DNA from: Planctomycetota bacterium
GTDB lineage: Bacteria; Planctomycetota; Planctomycetia; Gemmatales; Gemmataceae
DNA length: 12,264 nt
Direction: 5' to 3'
Assembly (NCBI GenBank): GCA_018970845.1
Contig: JAGWVO010000076.1
Span: 1 to 12,264, forward strand
This document shows positions 6,495 through 12,264 of the stretch, one piece after another. The notes under the pieces were generated by a model that saw only the letters and a list, made by a program, of their open reading frames with translations, ran no database searches and was not told the origin of the DNA. The position numbers and the translations under genes are program-made. The stretch's first letter is position 1. The number at the start of each line of letters is the position of its first letter.

Positions 6495-7868
6495 ATGAGC
6501 ACTTTCGCCTTCGTGAGCCTTGGCTGCCCCAAGAACCTTGTCGACTCCGAGCGCATGCTGGGCAAGTTGGCCCAGGAGGGCTTCACGCTCATTCCGGACG
6601 CGGCCCAGGCGGATGTGGTGGTGGTGAACACCTGCGGGTTCATCGAACCTGCCCGGCAGGAATCGTTGGGCGTGCTCCGCGAAATGGTGGAACTCAAGAC
6701 GGGCGGCAAGGTCAAGGCTGTGATCGCCGCGGGTTGCCTGGCCGAGCGGGAGAAGGACGGCCTTCACGACCAGGTTCCCGGACTCGACCACCTCGTGGGG
6801 GTTTTCGGCCGGGAGGAGATCGCCCAAGCCGTGGAAATCAGCCTTGAAAGGGCAGGCGCCCGCAAAGGCCGCAAAAGGCTGGCGACACAGGATATTGAAG
6901 GGATTTTCCGGCCCGCGCCTGTCAAGGCGCTCGAAGACACCGCCCGGCTGCGCGCGACCCCAAGGCACTACGCCTACCTGAAAATATCCGAAGGCTGCGA
7001 CAGGCTTTGCACTTTCTGCGCGATTCCCCAGATGCGCGGCAAGCATGTCAGCAAGCCCCACGACGAGGTGATGAAGGAGGCCCGCGAACTCGCCGCCGAC
7101 GGGGTGCGCGAACTTTGCCTCGTCGCCCAGGACAGCACCTACTACGGAATCGACCTTTACGGCGAACCCCGCCTTGCCGCTCTCCTGCGAGACCTCGACA
7201 CCGTCGAAGGCATCGACTGGATCCGGCTTCATTACGCCTATCCGGCGCATGTTGGCGATGACTTGGTGGAAACCCTCGCGGGAGCCAGCAAAATCGTCCC
7301 CTACCTGGACATGCCCCTCCAGCACATCAACGATCGCGTGCTGAGGCGCATGAACCGCAAGACAACGCGCGCCGCCACCGAGGAAATCATCGGCCGCCTT
7401 CGCGCGGGGATTCCGGGCCTGGTTCTTCGCTCCACTTTCCTCGTCGGTTTTCCCGGGGAAACCGAAGCCGAATTCCAAGAGCTTGCCGATTGGGTGGAAG
7501 AGGCGAGGATCGAAAGGCTGGGAGTCTTCGCCTACAGCCATGAACCAACCACGCCATCGGCGCGCCTCGACGGCGCCATCGATGAGGCCGAGAAGGCGCG
7601 CAGGCGCGACCATCTCATGGCCGTGCAGCAGCGAGTCGCCTTTGCCCATGCCGAGTCCCGGGTGGGGCAGGTGATCCCGGTGATGGTGGACGGGCCGGAC
7701 CCTGAGTTGCCGGGCTGGCACATTGGCCGCACGATGGCCGACGCTCCCGACATCGATCCCGTCGCCCGCGTCAAGGCCCGCGCTCTGGAGCCCGGTTCCA
7801 TCATCCGGGCGGAGATCACGGGTGCCGACGGTTACGACCTGGTGGGCAAGCCGGCCCGGCGACGCTAG
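6495..7868 (+). CDS. rimO: Ribosomal protein uS12 methylthiotransferase
   Basis: The 457-residue radical SAM enzyme adds a methylthio group to the conserved aspartate (Asp89 in E. coli numbering) of uS12. The N-terminal methylthiotransferase domain has its three cluster cysteines at C11 (SLGCPKNLVDSE), C47 (NTCGFI) and C81 (AAGCLAER). The radical SAM motif is C168-x3-C172-x2-C175 (CDRLCTFC), binding the second 4Fe-4S cluster and SAM. GFPGETEAEF (318-327) and LDMPLQHIND (271-280) are typical of the family, and a TRAM domain occupies about 383-450. The SLGCPKNLVDSE signature separates RimO from MiaB and MtaB. I chose ATG 6495 because it begins right before the first conserved strand; ATG 6483 and TTG 6435 only add unrelated residues. 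pgsA follows after 19 bp. Confidence 0.97.
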   Translation: MSTFAFVSLGCPKNLVDSERMLGKLAQEGFTLIPDAAQADVVVVNTCGFIEPARQESLGVLREMVELKTGGKVKAVIAAGCLAEREKDGLHDQVPGLDHLVGVFGREEIAQAVEISLERAGARKGRKRLATQDIEGIFRPAPVKALEDTARLRATPRHYAYLKISEGCDRLCTFCAIPQMRGKHVSKPHDEVMKEARELAADGVRELCLVAQDSTYYGIDLYGEPRLAALLRDLDTVEGIDWIRLHYAYPAHVGDDLVETLAGASKIVPYLDMPLQHINDRVLRRMNRKTTRAATEEIIGRLRAGIPGLVLRSTFLVGFPGETEAEFQELADWVEEARIERLGVFAYSHEPTTPSARLDGAIDEAEKARRRDHLMAVQQRVAFAHAESRVGQVIPVMVDGPDPELPGWHIGRTMADAPDIDPVARVKARALEPGSIIRAEITGADGYDLVGKPARRR

Positions 7869-7887
7869 CCTCCCGCCGGAGCGGTTC

Positions 7888-8478
7888 ATGACCACCACGC
7901 CAAGCGAGCCCGGCTTCAGTTCCATCCCCAACCTGCTGTCTCTTTCGCGGCTTGCGGCCACCGCGCCATTGTGCGCGGCGATCGCGCTGGAGGCCTGGGG
8001 TGCCGCCTTGGCGCTGTGGGCCTGGGTTTCCATCACCGACTGGCTCGACGGCGCCCTCGCCCGCGCCTGGAAACAATCGAGCTCTCTGGGCCGGGTTCTG
8101 GATCCGCTTGCCGACAAGGTCGCCGTCCTCGGCACCCTGGTCTGCCTTGTGCCCGCCGGAATGAGGGGCGGCTACCTCGAACCCTGGATGGTGGCGTTGC
8201 TGGTCGGGCGCGAATTCATCGTGACAGGCCTGAGGGGGGAGATGGAACGCCGCGGCGTGCCATTTGGCGCCGATTGGTCGGGCAAGGTGAAAATGGTGGC
8301 CCAGGTGGTGGCGATCTCGCTGGCGTTGGTTCGCGAATGGCTTGGCTCGAACCGACCGGGCCCATGGATGGACTTGGCGCTCGGGGCCTCCGTCTGGATC
8401 ATGCTTGCAGCGGCGCTCGCCAGCGGTGTGCATTACGGCCGGCAGGCCTTCGTCAGGCGCGGGGGGACTTCTCCATGA
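7888..8478 (+). CDS. pgsA: CDP-diacylglycerol--glycerol-3-phosphate 3-phosphatidyltransferase
   Basis: This 196-residue integral membrane enzyme makes phosphatidylglycerophosphate from CDP-diacylglycerol and glycerol 3-phosphate, the committed step to phosphatidylglycerol and cardiolipin. The CDP-alcohol phosphatidyltransferase signature is complete: D51, D54-G55, A58-R59, G68, D72 and D76, in the spacing D-x2-DG-x2-AR-x8-G-x3-D-x3-D. REFIVTGLR (108-116) and GKVKMVAQ (132-139) point to PgsA rather than phosphatidylserine or phosphatidylinositol synthases. Hydrophobic segments lie near 20-50, 77-92, 98-115, 136-150 and 162-180, consistent with the six-helix fold. GGAG lies 6 nt before ATG 7888. 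It probably shares a transcript with rimO, 19 bp upstream, and its stop overlaps the start of the next gene. Confidence 0.94.
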   Translation: MTTTPSEPGFSSIPNLLSLSRLAATAPLCAAIALEAWGAALALWAWVSITDWLDGALARAWKQSSSLGRVLDPLADKVAVLGTLVCLVPAGMRGGYLEPWMVALLVGREFIVTGLRGEMERRGVPFGADWSGKVKMVAQVVAISLALVREWLGSNRPGPWMDLALGASVWIMLAAALASGVHYGRQAFVRRGGTSP

Positions 8479-9530
8479 CACGGGAACTCGGATTCGTCAT
8501 TGTCGGCTGCGGCATGATCGCGCGGTTTCACGCCCGCGCCCTGGCCGAGGTTCCCGGGGCCCGGGTCAAGGGACTTGTCAGCCGTTCCACCGAGGCCGCC
8601 AGGAAAATGGCCGATGAACTCTCCCTGGCTGGCGCGGGCCTGTTCACCGACCTCGGCCAGGCCATCGCCCAGCCCGGCGTGGATGTGGTGATCATCACGA
8701 CGCCCTCCGGAGCCCACCTCGAACCGGCCAAGGTGGCGGCGCGGGCGGGCAAGCATGTGGTGGTGGAAAAGCCCCTCGAAGTCACCACCGCGCGCTGCGA
8801 CGAACTCATCGACGCCTGCAATTCCAGCGGGGTGCTGTTGGGCGCCATCTTCCCGTCGCGCTTTGGCGATGCCAACCGCGAAGTCAAGGCCGCGGTCGAG
8901 GCCGGGCGCTTCGGCCGCCTCACCCTCGCCGAAACCACCTGCAAATGGTGGCGGTCACAAGCCTACTACGACGAGGGCGGTTGGAAAGGCACCAAGGCCC
9001 TCGACGGCGGCGGGGCCCTCATGAACCAGGCCATCCACAATGTCGACCTGCTTTTGTGGCTCATGGGGGCGGTCGATTCCGTCGGAGCCCATGTCGCCAC
9101 ACTGGCCCACGAGCGCATCGAGGTCGAGGACACCGCCGTCGCCTGCCTCAGGTTCAAGAACGGCGCCCTGGGCGTCATCCAGGCCACCACCTCCGTGCAT
9201 CCCGGATTTCCGAAGACCATCGCCATTCATGGCGACGGAGGGACGGCGTTCGTGGAGCAGGACGACCTCGTCCACTGGACCTTTCGCGAGGAAGACCCCC
9301 GCGACAACGAGATCCGCGAAAGGTTCCGGCAGAAAACCGGGGCCTCGGGCGGCGCCAGCAATCCCGCGGCGATTTCCCACGAGGGCCACGCCCGCCAGCT
9401 GCGAGACTTCGCCCAGGCCATTCGCTCGGGCGGCAAGCCGCTGGTCGACGGCCGGGAAGGAAGAAGGGCCGTGGAATTGATCGAGGCGATCTACAAGTCG
9501 GCCTCCACGGGGTCTTTCGTCAGGCTCTAA
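8475..9530 (+). CDS. Gfo/Idh/MocA-family NAD(P)-dependent dehydrogenase
   Basis: The 351-residue protein has an N-terminal Rossmann domain with the nucleotide-binding loop GCGMIARFHA (11-20). VVVEKPLEV (96-104) holds the family's EKP motif and catalytic-site lysine K99. The C-terminal domain contains YYDEGGWKGTKALDGGGALM (164-183) followed by NQAIHNVDLL with the conserved H188. Members oxidise or reduce a hydroxyl of a sugar or cyclitol, and the GW-G-DGGGALMNQ-IH stretch resembles WlbA-like UDP-sugar 3-dehydrogenases. No signal peptide is present, so it is cytoplasmic. The start codon overlaps the pgsA stop (ATGA) and GGGGGA lies 7 nt upstream, indicating translational coupling to pgsA. The length is normal. 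Exact substrate is unknown; linkage suggests, without proving, a polyol or sugar used near phospholipid or envelope metabolism. Confidence 0.93.
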   Translation: MTRELGFVIVGCGMIARFHARALAEVPGARVKGLVSRSTEAARKMADELSLAGAGLFTDLGQAIAQPGVDVVIITTPSGAHLEPAKVAARAGKHVVVEKPLEVTTARCDELIDACNSSGVLLGAIFPSRFGDANREVKAAVEAGRFGRLTLAETTCKWWRSQAYYDEGGWKGTKALDGGGALMNQAIHNVDLLLWLMGAVDSVGAHVATLAHERIEVEDTAVACLRFKNGALGVIQATTSVHPGFPKTIAIHGDGGTAFVEQDDLVHWTFREEDPRDNEIRERFRQKTGASGGASNPAAISHEGHARQLRDFAQAIRSGGKPLVDGREGRRAVELIEAIYKSASTGSFVRL

Positions 9531-9536
9531 CCCGGC

Positions 9537-10949
9537 TCATCGCGACATTTCGGCCGTCATCTTGAGCAGCTTCTCGAGCATCAGGTCGGAGGCCTTCTCC
9601 TCCAGCCTGTTGGTGCCCATCCAGGTTTCATAACCTCCCAGGCCATGGTGTTTGGGGGTGGGCAGGTATCCGTAGTAGCCATGCGCCAACGACACCATCC
9701 AGGCCGGTTTCACCGGACTCCGCCTCCGGTATTCCAGCCCGATCTCGCAAAACACCTCGCAAGGCATGGTGGCCACGGTGGCATCACCGATCCGGAGCAC
9801 CTGCAGGGGCATCGGCAAAGTGGGCGGATGCTCCGCCATGCGCTTGACCCTGCGGGCGTAAATGGCCGGAAGGTTGCCCTTGGCCGGATCCTTGGTCGTG
9901 TCGGCGATCGTCTTGTCGGCCCATTCCAGCATGGCGGCGTCAGGCCGCCGCGCGCCCACGGCCAACTCGTCGTATCTGGCATCGAGCGCGGCCCGCGGCT
10001 TGTAGGAGACTGTGGAAACCGCCGCGGCGACCTTGGAAGCCACATCATCCGCGACGAACCTCATCTGCTCGTATGGCTTTTTTCCCGGCCGGGGAGAACG
10101 GAAATTGATGTTGTTGATGTCGCCGCTGGTGCCGTTGGCCAGCAGTCCAACAAACGGAACAGGCTGGCCCGCCGCGCCCATCTTGCCTCCCAGCGACTCG
10201 CAAAACATTCCGAAGTAATCGGCCGAGACATGCCCTGAACCCACGCCGCCGACATAATGCAGCGAATAGGTGGCGAAAAGGGAGATGGGCTTGCCTCCGC
10301 CGGCCTCGCGCAGGGCGAGGAAGGAAACCGTGGGATCCGTCGGTCCCGCGGGCTCAAGGAGATCCTTGCTGCCGGCGCCCGGATTCATCTTCACCTTGTC
10401 GATGCCGCCAAACGGGTTGGGAGGCATGGCGCCTTCGCGGAGATACCACCTCCTGTTGAAGACATGCTCCGGTATGTCCACCGAACCGATGCCGACCTCG
10501 GCGGGCCTGAGCAGGTTCGCGGCGCGCCTGACCCCGTCGGCGATCCTGATCGCCACGAACTTCTGGTAATCATCCATCGTCTGCTTCACGACGCGCGGAT
10601 CGCTCCCCAAGGCGCTGCCCGCCGAATGGGTGTGGGTTCCTGAAATCAAGACCCTCTCCTTGGGAATTCCAGGGTCGATGGCGATCAGCTCCCGGGCATG
10701 GTCGCTAACGATCCGGTCAATGCCCAGGAGGTCGCACACCACGATGGCCAGCTTCCCTTGACCATCGTCAAGCACGAGGCAGCGGGCATGGAGCTCGTCA
10801 TGGACATGCGTGGCCGGAAACGGGACGAATCCGCCGATGATTCCAACTCCCAGCGGCGGAGTGATGTTGCTGGTGGAGGCGCCGGCCCTGAATGGCGCCG
10901 GGTCGGCCAGAACGGACAGGAAAATCGCGGCAAGGGTCTGGAATGTCAT
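9537..10949 (-). CDS. Exported neutral/alkaline ceramidase-like protein
   Basis: The 470-residue protein resembles the N-terminal domain of neutral/alkaline non-lysosomal ceramidases (PF04734), zinc amidases that split ceramide into sphingosine and fatty acid. GTHTHSAG (104-111) supplies H106 and H108, LHYVGG has H231, MPCEVFCEIG (395-404) has E398 and E402, and HGYYGYLPTP (423-432) has the tyrosines; these match the zinc-site segments of the Pseudomonas enzyme. NGTSGDINN (272-280) with S275 matches the catalytic serine region. The short family version lacks the C-terminal Ig-like domain, so ceramide as substrate is uncertain. I chose ATG 10949 because it starts a signal-peptide-like stretch (1-17) directly before the conserved ASTSNITPP. 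An in-frame upstream extension to 11171 has no family resemblance. The stop is 6 bp from the convergent dehydrogenase stop. No Shine-Dalgarno is seen. Confidence 0.85.
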   Translation of the reverse strand: MTFQTLAAIFLSVLADPAPFRAGASTSNITPPLGVGIIGGFVPFPATHVHDELHARCLVLDDGQGKLAIVVCDLLGIDRIVSDHARELIAIDPGIPKERVLISGTHTHSAGSALGSDPRVVKQTMDDYQKFVAIRIADGVRRAANLLRPAEVGIGSVDIPEHVFNRRWYLREGAMPPNPFGGIDKVKMNPGAGSKDLLEPAGPTDPTVSFLALREAGGGKPISLFATYSLHYVGGVGSGHVSADYFGMFCESLGGKMGAAGQPVPFVGLLANGTSGDINNINFRSPRPGKKPYEQMRFVADDVASKVAAAVSTVSYKPRAALDARYDELAVGARRPDAAMLEWADKTIADTTKDPAKGNLPAIYARRVKRMAEHPPTLPMPLQVLRIGDATVATMPCEVFCEIGLEYRRRSPVKPAWMVSLAHGYYGYLPTPKHHGLGGYETWMGTNRLEEKASDLMLEKLLKMTAEMSR

Positions 10950-11465
10950 GGAGGCTACCCAAGGGTTCTGTGTTGGAACCGATCGTATACGCGGCAGGCA
11001 CCTCGCGCCACCCATCGGGGAAAAACCAGGGAACTGGCCGGCGACATCGGGTTCTATTTGGCTATTGTTCGGATACGTAATGTGATGTATAAGGATCTTG
11101 GCCGCCATTATCCTGCCCGCCTTTGGTTGGAGTGCGGATTCAAATCCAAGTCCACACCAGTCACTTTTCACCGGGGGCTGCCGAGCATTGTCAGCCTTTG
11201 TCTGGGCTTCGGATATGAGGTCCGTTCATCGCTCTAGGAGCCTTGAACGAAAAGAGGGGCGTGTTGATTACACTGAGAATTGCGACCTTGGACATGAACT
11301 CCACTTGCTTATAGTAGCCAGCCGCTGTGAACTCGGTTTCAATGGCTCAATCAATTGGAAGCCGCCACAAAAAGCGACTTGAAAGAGCATGATAGCCTTA
11401 ATCCAATCGAGATTCCTGATGCTCACGACCATTCGACAAATCCGGGCAGGCATGTCGAATCCAGC
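10950..11465. other. 516-bp gap with no convincing gene
   Basis: The open frames in this gap on both strands have no recognisable motif, no ribosome-binding site and poor codon character. Base composition is visibly richer in A and T than the flanking genes, especially 11040-11100 and 11230-11420. I see one inverted repeat next to the DUF1080 stop and a weak plus-strand promoter-like pair, TTGTTC (11065-11070) and TATAAG (11088-11093) with a 17-bp spacer but no gene after it. The ceramidase-like gene's promoter must lie here, but I cannot place it. Confidence 0.6.
11431..11460 (-). repeat. Inverted repeat 3' of the DUF1080 gene
   Basis: ATTCGACA (11431-11438) and TGTCGAAT (11453-11460) are exact reverse complements around a 14-nt spacer, starting 5 bp after the DUF1080 stop codon. 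It could fold at the mRNA 3' end, but no T-run follows on the minus strand. A protein-binding palindrome is an alternative. Confidence 0.5.
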
Positions 11466-12170
11466 TCACCTGATCTCCCTGATCCGGATATTGCGGAATT
11501 CAAACTTGCCCGATTCTGCCTGAACGCCAATTCCTCCGGTCGCGGGAACGGTCATGTCCTCGATATGCACGCCATTGCACAGGCATGAGGCGATCACCGC
11601 ATTCTTGACCGAGATGTCCCTCGCCTCGACCTCCTTGCCGTTGAGCTTGGCCGCGGGCTTTCCATTCCTGACGGAAAGTTCGAATGAATCCGATTCCGTG
11701 AGGGTCTTGCCGTTCACCTTGCTGACGACAACGCCGGCCTTCACGGTGATGTCGAGCGCGTTCCAATCGTCGTCCTTGAACTTGCCCTTGAGTTGCGGGC
11801 GCTCGTTGCGGCGCACATAGTCACGGACCTGAAGCTGGGACCCGCGCACATAAACTCCGCTGTCGGACTTCAATGAGGCCCGGAACTCCAGCTTGAGCTG
11901 GAAGTCCTTGTCGAACGACTTGAGGGCGTAAAGATCCTTGATTCCCTTGCCTTCCCTGGCGACGATCGCGCCGTTCTCGACGGCGAACCGTTTGTCCGCC
12001 GTCTCGGTCTTGCCGGCGAGGTTCTCCTGGCTGCCCTTGTACATCCAACCGGACAAGTCCTTGCCGTTGAAAAGGCTGATGAATCCATCCCCGGAATCGC
12101 CGGCTGTCAATCGGTTGGCGACGAGAGGAATCAAGATGGTGATCACCGTCACGACAAGCAGGTTCCGCAT
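11466..12170 (-). CDS. Exported DUF1080 (3-keto-disaccharide hydrolase-like) protein
   Basis: The 234-residue protein carries the DUF1080 opening motif GFISLFNGKDLSGW (29-42), then KLEFRASLKSDSGVYVRG (93-110) and the closing VPATGGIGVQAESGKFEFRN (208-227). The domain has a concanavalin/laminin-G-like beta-sandwich. Some members cleave 3-keto-glycosides, and the family is greatly expanded in Planctomycetota. Residues 1-23 form a signal peptide, so export is expected. Unusually, the strand region at 140-204 appears three times in tandem: DITVKAGVVVSKVNGKTL, ELSVRNGKPAAKLNGKEVE and DISVKNAVIASCLCNGVHIE; ordinary members have one such hairpin there. I chose ATG 12170, with AGGGA upstream, because it puts the signal peptide at the N-terminus; two upstream in-frame ATGs add charged, unrelated residues. 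It is far enough from the ceramidase-like gene to be transcribed separately. Confidence 0.88.
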   Translation of the reverse strand: MRNLLVVTVITILIPLVANRLTAGDSGDGFISLFNGKDLSGWMYKGSQENLAGKTETADKRFAVENGAIVAREGKGIKDLYALKSFDKDFQLKLEFRASLKSDSGVYVRGSQLQVRDYVRRNERPQLKGKFKDDDWNALDITVKAGVVVSKVNGKTLTESDSFELSVRNGKPAAKLNGKEVEARDISVKNAVIASCLCNGVHIEDMTVPATGGIGVQAESGKFEFRNIRIREIR

Positions 12171-12206
12171 GGCTATTCCCTTGGAGTCCGATTCATGGGC
12201 GGCGAC

Positions 12207-12229
12207 CATGCCCCGCCTCCGGCGGCATG
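12207..12229 (-). repeat. GC-rich inverted repeat upstream of the DUF1080 gene
   Basis: CATG at 12207-12210 and 12226-12229 flank CCGCC/GGCGG complementary segments, forming a compact hairpin with a short loop. It ends 36 bp upstream of the DUF1080 start codon. No T-run follows on either strand, so it may be part of a leader or a chance GC-rich palindrome. Confidence 0.35.
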
Positions 12230-12264
12230 GGAGGATGAACATCACCCATTGATGCAGGTCAAGT

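Noticed and set aside
6165..8135. 656-codon minus-strand open frame opposite the 72-residue gene, rimO and pgsA
   Set aside because: The plus strand encodes complete RimO and PgsA with all catalytic residues; the antisense product has no domain signature.
11131..11160. GGATTCAAATCC followed by CACACCA, resembling a tRNA T-arm and CCA end
   Set aside because: The base before TTCAAAT is A, not the required G53, there is no matching 5' acceptor strand, and no anticodon or D-arm can be fitted on either strand.
10950..11171. In-frame 74-codon N-terminal extension of the ceramidase-like gene
   Set aside because: It has no family resemblance, and it would bury the signal-peptide-like stretch that starts at 10949.
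11098..11382. 94-codon plus-strand open frame in the gap after the ceramidase-like gene
   Set aside because: It needs a TTG start without a ribosome-binding site and shows no recognisable protein pattern.

Overview
The window is GC-rich chromosomal DNA that most resembles a member of the Planctomycetota or a close PVC relative. The pointers are an exported type I sulfatase, a neutral-ceramidase-like secreted protein, an exported DUF1080 protein, a Gfo/Idh/MocA dehydrogenase, a threonyl-tRNA synthetase with a large extra segment, and mostly weak or absent Shine-Dalgarno sequences. This placement is inferred from gene content; there is no rRNA or other decisive marker. I see no mobile element, CRISPR array, tRNA or rRNA gene.

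Left part (1-2900): the 3' end of a parvulin-type peptidyl-prolyl isomerase gene (+) converges on a two-gene minus-strand operon, rpsR (bS18) then thrS. A strong bidirectional hairpin terminator separates the two. The rpsR-thrS operon has the best promoter in the window, TTGACA-17 bp-TACCAT, in the gap shared with the divergent sulfatase gene.

Centre-left (2918-5891): an exported sulfatase (+) and leuA, 2-isopropylmalate synthase (-), converge. They share one bulged hairpin terminator that begins at the sulfatase stop codon and carries the leuA stop codon in its loop. leuA and a 72-codon gene diverge from a 300-bp gap holding two promoter candidates and several perfect inverted repeats. Two of these overlap, so they cannot both form.

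Centre-right (6192-9530): the 72-residue protein gene, then rimO (uS12 methylthiotransferase), pgsA (phosphatidylglycerophosphate synthase) and a Gfo/Idh/MocA dehydrogenase run on the plus strand. pgsA follows rimO by 19 bp, and the dehydrogenase start overlaps the pgsA stop as ATGA. A terminator-like hairpin lies between the small gene and rimO, and rimO may be translated from a leaderless transcript.

Right part (9537-12170): two minus-strand genes encode exported proteins, a DUF1080 (3-keto-disaccharide hydrolase-like) protein and a neutral/alkaline ceramidase-like protein. A 516-bp gap with no convincing gene separates them. With the sulfatase they look like periplasmic or surface degradation functions set among housekeeping genes.

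Nothing here is a clear multi-gene novel system. The points most worth checking are the structured leader before the 72-residue gene, the roughly 90-residue insert in ThrRS, the threefold beta-strand repeat in the DUF1080 protein, and the coupling of a dehydrogenase to pgsA.
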